Assembly (NCBI GenBank): GCA_937879825.1
Contig: CALFMQ010000456.1
Location: 1-5,056, forward strand
DNA from: an uncultured Phycisphaerales bacterium
GTDB taxonomy: Bacteria; Planctomycetota; Phycisphaerae; Phycisphaerales; UBA1924
Length of the DNA: 5,056 nt
Direction: 5' to 3'
Part shown: one piece after another, positions 1-5,056 of the stretch
How the letters are laid out: each line of letters begins with the position of its first letter
Position numbering within the stretch: the stretch's first letter is position 1
Position numbers and translations under genes: made by a program
The notes under the pieces: model-generated
The model's input: only the letters and a program-made list of their open reading frames with translations
What the model was told of the DNA's origin: nothing
Database searches by the model: none

Positions 1-3000
1 TGATCCTGATCGCGCCCGAGGCGCAGCTGGACGAGGCGGCGACGCTCATCGCGCAACTGGATCAGTCCGAGAGCGGGCCTGACATCGAGGTGCAGACCGT
101 GGCGCTGACCTTCGCGGACGCCGAGCGCGCCGGGCGGTCGCTCTCGCGGTTCTTCGATGACCGGGCGCGGCTCCGCGGGCTGGACCGGGCGGGGATGTCG
201 GTGATCGGCTCGCGCGACGGCAACACGCTGATTCTCGCGGGCGCCAAGGACGAGATCGCGCTGGCGAGAGACATCCTCTCGCGGCTCGATCAGCCGGGCG
301 TGAACGAGGACCGAACGATCGAGGTGTACGCGCTGTCGCACGGCGAGGCGCCGGATGTAGCGCGAGCGATCGCGCGGCTCTTCCCGACGCAGGGCGACCA
401 GGGCACGCGCGTGACGGCGACGAGCGATGTGCGGACGAACTCCGTCATCGTGAGTGCGCCCAATGACCTGGCGCCGCAGGTGCAGGCGCTCATCACGCAG
501 ATGGACACGCCGCCCGCCGGCGAGACGGTCCGGTTGCGGACCTTCACGCTGACAAGCGCACGGGCGGAGGAGGTCGCGCAGACAATCCGGACGGCGCTCG
601 ATCTGAAGTCGACCGCCGATGCGCGTGCGGCGGCGCTGCAGGGGATCGTGCGCACATTCCTCAATGAGCAGGGCGAAGAGGTCGTGATCCGCGCGTCGGT
701 GACGCCCGATCGGCGGAGCAACGCGCTGATCGTCTCGGCGGACGATGCGAGCATGGAGATCGTCTCCAAGCTGATCTCGCAGCTCGACGAGCAGCCGGCG
801 GTCGCCGAGACGGAGTATCGCGTGCTCACACTCAAGCACGCGAAGGTGGACGATGTTGATTACACGCTTTCGGGGCTCTTGCGCCGGCGTGGGGCGCGCC
901 CCGGCGAAGCGCCGCCATCCATCAGCGCATCGATCGCCGACAACACGCTGATCGTCGCGGGCACGACGGACCAGATCGCCGAGATCGAGAAGATCCTCTC
1001 GGAGCTGGACCGGCCCTCGGCGACGAAGCGCGAGACCGAGTTCATCCCCCTGCAGTTCGCCGACGCCGAAGCGACCCGGACGGCGCTCAAGGTGTTCTAC
1101 GGTCGCTACGCGCCGGAGGCGGCGACGCCCGGCGCTCTGAATGTGTCGATCGTCGCGGATCCCGCGACAAACTCGCTCGTGATCAGCGCCGATGAGTCGG
1201 AGTGGCCCGGCATCCGGGCGCTCCTGACGAAGCTGGACTCCGAGGAATACGACGCATCGCGCCGGCTGGAAGTGATCGCGCTCAAGCACGCCGATGCGCA
1301 ATCGGTCGCCAGCGCCTTGCAGCAGGCGTTCGATGCGCCGCTCCGCGCCGAAGTGGAGCGTGAGCGGCAGCGGCAACTGGAGCAGGCGAACCGGCGCGGC
1401 GGGAACAACGATCCGCGTTTCTTCGAGTCGCCCGCGGTGCTCGTGGATACCGACGAGCTTGTGAGCGTCTCGGCCGAGCCGGTCACGAACTCGCTCATCG
1501 TTTCGGCAGGCCGCAAGGACCTGGAGCGGGTGCGCGCGATCGTGGAGCGGCTGGATGTGCCCGGGTTCGCGCAGATGCCCGCGCCGCGCGTGCTGGCGAT
1601 CAAGGTCGGGCGCGCGACGGATGTGGCGCGCGTGCTCACGCAGATGTACGAGTTGACGCCCAACGGCGCCAGAGCCCGGACGCTGCGGACGGTTTCGATC
1701 GTGGGCGATGACAACGCCTCGGCGCTGATCGTTCGCGCCAGCGACGAGGAGTATTCGCAGATCAAGGCGCTCGCTGATGCGCTGCAGCAGGAGCGTGAGG
1801 TCTCGCAGGTGACGGTGCGCGTCATGGCGTTGCACCGCCAGCCGGCGGCCCGGCTGGTGCAGACGATCCTGCGGACATTCGCCGCGACGGCGCAGCGGGA
1901 GAATGAGCCGCTGGCTGTCGAGGCGGATCGGACGTCGAACTCGCTCATCATCGCTTCGAGCAAGCGGATTTATGACGAGATCGAGCGCGTGGTGCGAGAG
2001 CTCGACGGCCCCGCGCCGGACGAGCAGGGAGCGGATGCGCCGGCGCCGATCGGGCTGCCGGGTCAGGGCGTGTTCATCATCGAGGTGAAGAACTCGGCGC
2101 CGGATGACGTGAAGCGGATGCTCGAGCAGATGGGGCTGACGCGCCCGGCCCCGGCGGACCGCCCCGGCATCGTGAGCGAGCCGATCAACATCGTGACGAT
2201 GACGACGCGGCGTGCGATCGCGGTGACGGCGGCGCCGGTCGACGGGCCGATCGTCGCGGAACTCGTCCGGTCGCTCGATGCCGACCCGATCTCGCCCGAG
2301 CAGGAGATCGCGCTGGTGCCGCTGCGCGTCGCCAATGCGCAGAATGTGGCGACCACGCTCGAGCGGTTGCTCGAGCCGGGCAATAACGATGCGGCGACGG
2401 CGCTGGCACGCTCGATCGCGGAGCAGGTCCGGCGCTTGAAGATCCGCGGCCAGACGCTGGAGACACCGGATATCTCGCTGGACCTGACAACGCCGATCCG
2501 GATCGACGCCGAGGCGCAGACCAACTCGATTCTCGTATCGTCGTCGGCGAACAATGTGGCGGCGATCAAGCAGGTCGTGGAGCTGCTGGACCGATTGCCC
2601 ATCGGCGATGCGGTCGTCGTACGCGTGTTCCATCTCGAGAACGCGTCGAGCGACCGGCTGGCGGGCGTGGTGCGCGAGTTGTTCCAGCAGGGCGAGTCGA
2701 TCCGCAGGACGCCCGGCACTGAAATCCGCGGCGAGCCGACAACAGTGACGGGCAAGGCGCTGGCGGGCGAGATCGCCGTGGCGATCGATGACCGGACCAA
2801 CGCGCTGATTATCGCGGGGCGCGAAGAGGCGGTGGCCCTCGCGGAGGTGCTGATCGATCAGCTGGACTCGTCGGAGACCGCCAACTGGATCGAGCCGCGC
2901 CTGATTCCGCTTCGGTTCGCCGATGCCCGCAGCGTCTCGGAGACGCTGACGCGCGTGCTCGTGCAGGGGCTGGGCGATACGCCCGAGGCGGCGGCGCTCC

Positions 3001-5056
3001 GCCGCCAGGTCGGACGGCTCCGCCTTGTCGCCAAGGGACAGACGCCGGACGCGGCGATGGAGTCTCAGATTTTCGCGCCGATGACGCGATTGCTCATCGA
3101 GCCGGAGGAGCAACTCAACGCGCTGATCGTGGTCGGCTCGACTTCCAACGTGGATGTCGTCGCTGAACTCGTCAAGCAACTGGATGTCGAGGGCGCTTCT
3201 TGGGCCGAGAGCGTGCGGGTGTACCCGCTCCGGTTCGCGGCGGCGGATCGCGTGGCGGACCTGCTGCGCGGACTGTTCGATGAGCAGGTTGATCGGCAGA
3301 CGCTCCGGAAAGAGGACGACCTATCGATCTATCCGGATATGCGATCGAACTCGCTGGTGATCGCGACGAGCCAGCGGAGCTTCGCGGTGGTGGATCAACT
3401 GCTCAAGACGCTCGATGCCGAGGGGATGCGCGCCACGGTCGGCGTGCACATCGTGCCCGTCGGCAAGAACGATGCGAGGCAACTGGCGCCGAAGATCGAG
3501 CGGCTCATGCGCGCCAAGCTCGATGCCCTGCCCCGCGGTGCGCGGTCGGGCAATGATGTCGTCTCGATTCAACCGGACGAGGCGACCAACACGCTCATCG
3601 TGGCGGCCTCGGACGAGAACCTGGCGATTGTGCGCCAGTTGATCGAGGCGCTGGGCGATGAAGAACTCGACAACGACGCTGTGCTCGATATCTTCCCGCT
3701 GCGCCTGGCGACGGCGACGGATATGGTGCGTCTGCTCAACGAGTTGTATGTGGATGAGGTGACCAGAACGCGCGGCGAAGCGTCGCTGCGGGTCCGTGCC
3801 GATGAGCGTCTCAATGCGGTCGTCGTGAACGGATCGCAAGAGGATATTGAGAGCATCCGCGAACTGATTCAGCGGCTGGACGGCTCGGAGTACGCGGGCG
3901 TGCGCGAGATCAAGGTCATCCCGCTCGCGTCGGCGCACGCGCTGGAAATGGTCAACCTGCTCGAGAATGTGTTGTCGGGCAGGTCGATCGGCGGGTCGCG
4001 CCAGTCGGCGGCTCGACAGGCGACAATTCTCCGATTTGTCCGCGACCGCGCGGCACGCGAGCTGGGCAACCCGGAGTTGACGGAGACCGAAGTGTCGGCG
4101 GCGATTCGCGAGCAGGTGACGCTCACGCCCGACCTGCGCACGAACGCGGTGGTCGTTTCGGCGCCGCCGCCCATGATGATCATGATCGAGACGCTCATCG
4201 ACGACCTGGACTCTTCCGCGGCCGGCGCGCGGAAGATCCGGGTGTTCGAACTGGCCAACTCGGACGCCGAGCAGATGGCCGAACTGCTCCGCGATTTGTT
4301 CAACCTGCGCCGGCAGGGCAACCTGTTCGTGCTCGTGCCCACGGGCACCGCGCCGACGCCCTCGGACGATCCCGGGGCGATGGAGTCGCTCGGGCTGGGG
4401 GATCTGACGCTGACGATGGTCCCCGACGAGCGTCAGGAACTGGCGATCACGATCGATCCGCGGACAAACTCGCTGCTGGTGTCGGGCACGGCGCAGTACC
4501 TCGATCTAGTGTCGGAGGTCGTGAACAGTCTCGACTCGCAGAAGGGCGTCGAGCGCGAGCAGATCACGTATGAACTGAAGAACGCACGCGTCGAGGAGGT
4601 CTCCAACGCGCTGCAGACCTTCATCCGGCAGGAACAGGACCGCATCTCTCGGGTGCTGGGGCCCGACCAGCAGGGCAGCGCGATCCGACGGCTCGAGAAC
4701 GAGATCTCGGTGGTCGGGGTCCCGGGGTCGAGCCGCCTGATTCTCAGCGCATCGCCCAGGTATATGGACACTGTGATGGCGATTATCGAGGAACTCGATC
4801 GTGCGCCGGCGCAGGTGATGATCCAGGTGCTGCTGGCGGAAGTGACGCTCGACTCCGAGCAGAACTGGGGCGTTGACTTCGTGCTCAACCCGCAGGGCTC
4901 GCGCAGTCTAGAGGGCGCGCTGCGTGCCGCGGGCACGGGCGTGCTTACGGCGATCGGCGTCCCGAACCTGTCGGTGTCGACGCTCGATTTCGATCTGCTG
5001 ATCCGGGCACTGGAGATCGAGGGCAAACTGGAGGTGCTGTCGCGGCCGCAGGTGCT
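1..5056 (+). CDS. Giant secretin (GspD/PilQ superfamily), partial at both ends, with about 19 tandem N-type ring domains
   Basis: The frame starting at base 3 is open for 1684 codons without a stop, and third positions are mostly G or C. The C-terminal part (residues 1603-1684) matches the start of the secretin core, which forms the outer-membrane beta-barrel gate in type II secretion and type IV pili. Residues 1-1599 are a tandem array of Secretin_N-like domains, which in known secretins stack as periplasmic rings. Fifteen of the 18 complete units keep the Asn of the T-N-S/A-L-I-V motif and nearly all end in LD. A usual GspD is roughly 650-750 residues with N0 to N3; this fragment alone is more than twice that. 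No cysteine is present and only four tryptophans (401, 962, 1067, 1622). No hydrophobic stretch long enough for a membrane span is seen. Signal peptide, any N0 domain and the rest of the barrel must lie outside the window. Family assignment is firm; whether it serves type II secretion, a pilus or another machine is undecided. Confidence 0.93.
3..62 (+). repeat. N-domain unit 1 (C-terminal tail only)
   Basis: Residues 1-20 read ILIAPEAQLDEAATLIAQLD. This is the last strand and last helix of a Secretin_N-type unit, ending in the LD that closes nearly every later unit. The bases before it complete a codon ending in TG, compatible with the Leu of the L-I-V motif. It shows that the array, and therefore the gene, continues to the left of the window. 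The linker to unit 2 is QSESGPD. Confidence 0.8.
84..290 (+). repeat. N-domain unit 2
   Basis: Residues 28-96. The first strand and helix run from IEVQTVALTFADAERAG to SRFF at 48-51. The loop is short. The second strand motif is GNTLILAG (73-80), with the conserved Asn at 74, and the last helix ends in SRLD at 96. The linker to unit 3 is QPGVNEDR. The TFADAE start resembles units 6 and 13. Confidence 0.85.
315..506 (+). repeat. N-domain unit 3
   Basis: Residues 105-168, the shortest complete unit (64 residues). It starts TIEVYALSHGEAPDVA, has a helix ending RLF at 125-127, and a strand motif SDVRTNSVIVSAP (141-153) close to the family consensus. It ends ITQMD, with Met in place of the usual Leu. 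The short linker is TPPAGE. Confidence 0.87.
525..788 (+). repeat. N-domain unit 4, with helical insertion
   Basis: Residues 175-262. The start is VRLRTFTLTSARAEEVA. About 30 residues (201-230, bases 603-692) are inserted between the first helix and the second strand; they are Ala/Arg-rich and look helical (DARAAALQGIVRTFL). The core motif is TPDRRSNALIVSA (234-246), and the unit ends SQLD at 262. Confidence 0.86.
807..1010 (+). repeat. N-domain unit 5
   Basis: Residues 269-336. It starts ETEYRVLTLKHAKVDDV; the LKHA element recurs in unit 7. The helix ends GLL at 291-293 and is followed by a compact Arg/Gly/Pro loop (RRRGARPGEAPP). The strand motif is ASIADNTLIVAG (309-320), and the unit ends SELD at 336. 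Confidence 0.87.
1032..1238 (+). repeat. N-domain unit 6
   Basis: Residues 344-412. The start TEFIPLQFADAEATRTAL is a clear match to the array consensus (P-L-x-F-A-D-A). The loop is short (residues 366-378). The strand motif is VADPATNSLVISAD (384-397), and the last helix ends TKLD at 412. Trp401, one of only four tryptophans in the fragment, sits at the start of the last helix. Confidence 0.87.
1260..1556 (+). repeat. N-domain unit 7, with long charged insertion
   Basis: Residues 420-518. The start LEVIALKHADAQSVASAL is followed by a roughly 40-residue insertion at 446-486 (bases 1338-1460). Its first half is strongly charged and probably helical (EVERERQRQLEQ, 450-461); next comes a flexible NRRGGNN stretch (463-469). 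The core motif is SAEPVTNSLIVSAG (490-503), and the unit ends ERLD at 518. Confidence 0.86.
1581..1787 (+). repeat. N-domain unit 8, divergent
   Basis: Residues 527-595. The order strand, helix, loop, strand, helix is kept: RVLAIKVGRATDVARVL at the start, and VGDDNASALIVRAS (567-580) as second strand. The conserved Asn position is occupied by Ser573, with an Asn displaced two residues earlier. The last helix ends ADALQ instead of LD, the only such loss besides unit 15. Confidence 0.78.
1800..2006 (+). repeat. N-domain unit 9
   Basis: Residues 600-668. The start is VTVRVMALHRQPAARLV, with a helix ending RTF at 624-626. The short loop holds TAQRENEPL. The strand motif is EADRTSNSLIIASS (640-653), and the unit ends RELD at 668. 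It is the last unit before the Pro/Ala hinge. Confidence 0.86.
2007..2066 (+). other. Pro/Ala/Gly-rich interdomain hinge
   Basis: Residues 669-688 contain GPAPDEQGADAPAPI and then GLPGQ. This is the longest linker in the array; the others are 3 to 8 residues. Its composition suggests a disordered or extended connector between unit 9 and unit 10, dividing the array into two blocks. This is a protein-level feature read from the translation. Confidence 0.7.
2067..2279 (+). repeat. N-domain unit 10, degenerate
   Basis: Residues 689-759. The start VFIIEVKNSAPDDVKRML and the ending VRSLD fit the array. The middle strand reads TTRRAIAVTAAP (734-745), so Arg737 replaces the conserved Asn and Ala740 replaces the first Ile of L-I-V. 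The sequence before it (PGIVSEPINIVTM) is Pro/Ile-rich and unlike the other units. It is the least typical member and directly follows the hinge. Confidence 0.65.
2301..2591 (+). repeat. N-domain unit 11, with GQT-containing insertion
   Basis: Residues 767-863. The start is IALVPLRVANAQNVATTL. The insertion at 793-830 (bases 2379-2492) contains a probable helix ALARSIAEQVRRL (800-812) and the tripeptide GQT (816-818); a related loop occurs in unit 13. The core motif is AEAQTNSILVSSS (836-848), and the unit ends ELLD at 863. Confidence 0.85.
2607..2867 (+). repeat. N-domain unit 12, with insertion
   Basis: Residues 869-955. The start is VRVFHLENASSDRLAGVV, with a helix ending ELF at 892-894. 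A loop of about 24 residues (899-922, bases 2697-2768) is rich in Thr, Gly and charged residues. The core motif AIDDRTNALIIAG (927-939) is near-ideal, and the unit ends DQLD at 955. Its first 22 residues resemble those of unit 14. Confidence 0.87.
2883..3185 (+). repeat. N-domain unit 13, with GQT-containing insertion
   Basis: Residues 961-1061. The start EPRLIPLRFADARSVSETL is followed by an insertion at 989-1029 (bases 2967-3089) with a probable helix EAAALRRQVGRLRL (995-1008) and GQT at 1012-1014, echoing unit 11. The core motif is EEQLNALIVVGS (1035-1046), and the unit ends KQLD at 1061. Confidence 0.86.
3201..3416 (+). repeat. N-domain unit 14
   Basis: Residues 1067-1138. The start VRVYPLRFAAADRVADLL leads to a helix ending GLF at 1090-1092. 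The loop DEQVDRQTLRKEDD is charged and short. The core motif is YPDMRSNSLVIATS (1110-1123), and the unit ends KTLD at 1138. About half of its first 22 residues are identical to unit 12. Confidence 0.87.
3429..3656 (+). repeat. N-domain unit 15
   Basis: Residues 1143-1218. The start VGVHIVPVGKNDARQLA is followed by a basic loop RAKLDALPRGARSGN (1170-1184). The core motif is QPDEATNTLIVAAS (1190-1203). The last helix ends EALG, with Gly in place of the usual Asp, and runs into the acidic linker DEELDN. Confidence 0.85.
3675..3881 (+). repeat. N-domain unit 16
   Basis: Residues 1225-1293. It starts AVLDIFPLRLATATDMVRLL, with a helix ending ELY at 1247-1249. The short loop is VDEVTRTRGEAS. The core motif is RADERLNAVVVNGS (1265-1278), and the unit ends QRLD at 1293. 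Compact and typical. Confidence 0.86.
3900..4211 (+). repeat. N-domain unit 17, with the longest insertion
   Basis: Residues 1300-1403, the longest unit (104 residues). The start REIKVIPLASAHALEMV is followed by an insertion of about 47 residues (1325-1371, bases 3975-4115). It begins with a Ser/Gly/Arg stretch (SGRSIGGSRQS) and continues with two probable charged helices (RFVRDRAARELG, then TETEVSAAIREQ). The core motif is TPDLRTNAVVVSAP (1375-1388), followed by the Met/Ile-rich run PPMMIMIETLI. The unit ends DDLD at 1403. Confidence 0.86.
4230..4535 (+). repeat. N-domain unit 18, with Pro/Gly/Asp-rich insertion
   Basis: Residues 1410-1511. The start is KIRVFELANSDAEQMAELL, with a helix ending DLF at 1431-1433. 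The insertion at 1436-1480 (bases 4308-4442) contains a strand-like NLFVLVP, a flexible TGTAPTPSDDPG (1447-1458) and a second strand-like LTLTMVPDE, suggesting an extra hairpin. The core motif is TIDPRTNSLLVSGT (1483-1496), and the unit ends NSLD at 1511. Confidence 0.87.
4548..4799 (+). repeat. N-domain unit 19 (N3-equivalent position, next to the pore)
   Basis: Residues 1516-1599. The start is EREQITYELKNARVEEVSNAL; a charged loop at 1543-1566 (QEQDRISRVLGPDQQG and on) replaces the Ser/Gly-rich constriction loop typical of N3 in many GspD proteins. The second strand is PGSSRLILSASP (1574-1585), in which Ser1577 takes the place of the conserved Asn. The unit ends EELD at 1599 and joins the secretin core through RAP. 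Confidence 0.85.
4809..5056 (+). other. Start of the secretin pore domain (Pfam Secretin type), cut by the right edge
   Basis: Residues 1603-1684. The stretch AQVMIQVLLAEVTLDSEQ followed by NWGVDF is the classic entry of the secretin core, seen in GspD and PilQ as V-x-I-E-x-x-I-x-E-V followed by G-V-x-W/F. Further on come a loop with GVLTAIGVPNLSVSTL (1646-1661) and FDLLIRALEIEG with KLEVLSRPQV at the edge, matching the usual L-x-A-L-E-x-x-G-x-x-x-V-L-S-x-P. In known secretins this domain forms the double-walled gated barrel in the outer membrane. The central gate, the remaining barrel strands and any pilotin-binding tail are beyond the window. One departure is Gln1608 where many family members have Glu. 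Confidence 0.92.

Noticed and set aside
195..197. In-frame ATG at Met65 as a possible gene start
   Set aside because: It lies in the middle of unit 2, before its second strand, and the frame upstream already codes for matching repeat sequence. No signal peptide follows it.
1106..1963. Long antisense open frame (285 codons), with similar ones at 290-835, 2063-2800, 3869-4348 and 4433-5026 on the - strand
   Set aside because: Their translations are Ser/Arg/Thr/Ala-rich with no recognisable fold, and they repeat a MSEFV or ISEFV-like string that is simply the reverse complement of the T-N-S-L-I-V codons of the secretin array. They are shadows of a GC-rich gene.
1903..2088. Short + strand frames in other registers here and at 2554-2748, 3154-3360 and 3415-3642
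   Set aside because: They overlap the secretin frame completely, are rich in Arg, Ser, Cys and Trp as expected of out-of-frame GC-rich sequence, and have no domain.
3321..3938. Antisense open frame of 205 codons with a more protein-like composition (Arg, Leu, His, Asp, Ile)
   Set aside because: It is the frame in which antisense codons mirror the sense codons, which in GC-rich genes often looks plausible. It covers units 14-16, which are well conserved in the sense frame, and nothing in it resembles a known family.
1..5056. DNA-level tandem repeat or recent duplication
   Set aside because: Only short matches are shared between units, around the codons for T-N-S-L-I-V. The rest is diverged at the DNA level, so the repetition is visible as protein domains only.
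1..5056. CRISPR array, tRNA, insertion sequence, terminator or promoter
   Set aside because: No regularly spaced identical repeats, inverted repeat ends, transposase motifs or non-coding gap was seen; every base falls inside the open secretin frame.

Overview
The window is the interior of one very long protein-coding gene on the + strand. A single reading frame, with codons starting at base 3, stays open from the left edge to the right edge: 1684 codons with no stop and no credible start. Both ends of the gene lie outside the window, and I see no intergenic DNA, RNA gene, mobile element, CRISPR array, promoter or terminator. Residue n below is counted within this window, so its codon begins at base 3n.

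The product is a giant outer-membrane secretin of the GspD/PilQ superfamily. From base 4809 to the right edge it reads as the start of the pore-forming secretin core: the strand VMIQVLLAEVTLD, then NWGVDF, then FDLLIRALEIEGKLEVLSRPQV. Everything before that is a tandem array of secretin N-type ring domains (N1/N2/N3-like, Pfam Secretin_N). I count 18 complete units plus the tail of one more entering from the left. Each unit is a short strand of the type xVxPLxxADA, a helix ending near LF, a variable loop, the strand motif D-x-R-T-N-S-L-I-V-S-A, and a helix ending in LD. An ordinary GspD carries an N0 domain and about three such domains, so this array is several times the usual size.

Layout: units 1-9 occupy bases 3-2006. 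A 20-residue Pro/Ala/Gly-rich hinge lies at 2007-2066. Units 10-19 occupy 2067-4799 and the secretin core starts at 4809. Units 11-12 and 13-14 look like a duplicated pair. Eight units carry long loop insertions, concentrated in the second half and close to the pore. The translation has no cysteine and no internal transmembrane segment, as expected for a periplasmic vestibule.

Organism: high GC, strong G/C preference at third codon positions, and a GspD-like secretin together suggest a Gram-negative bacterium with a GC-rich genome. A planctomycete, perhaps of the Phycisphaerae type, is my best guess because its secretins have this flavour and its periplasm can be very wide; this is recollection and inference, not proof. 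Functionally, the repeats would stack as successive rings and form a long periplasmic tube leading to the outer-membrane gate of a type II secretion or type IV pilus-like machine. The rest of that machine is not visible here.
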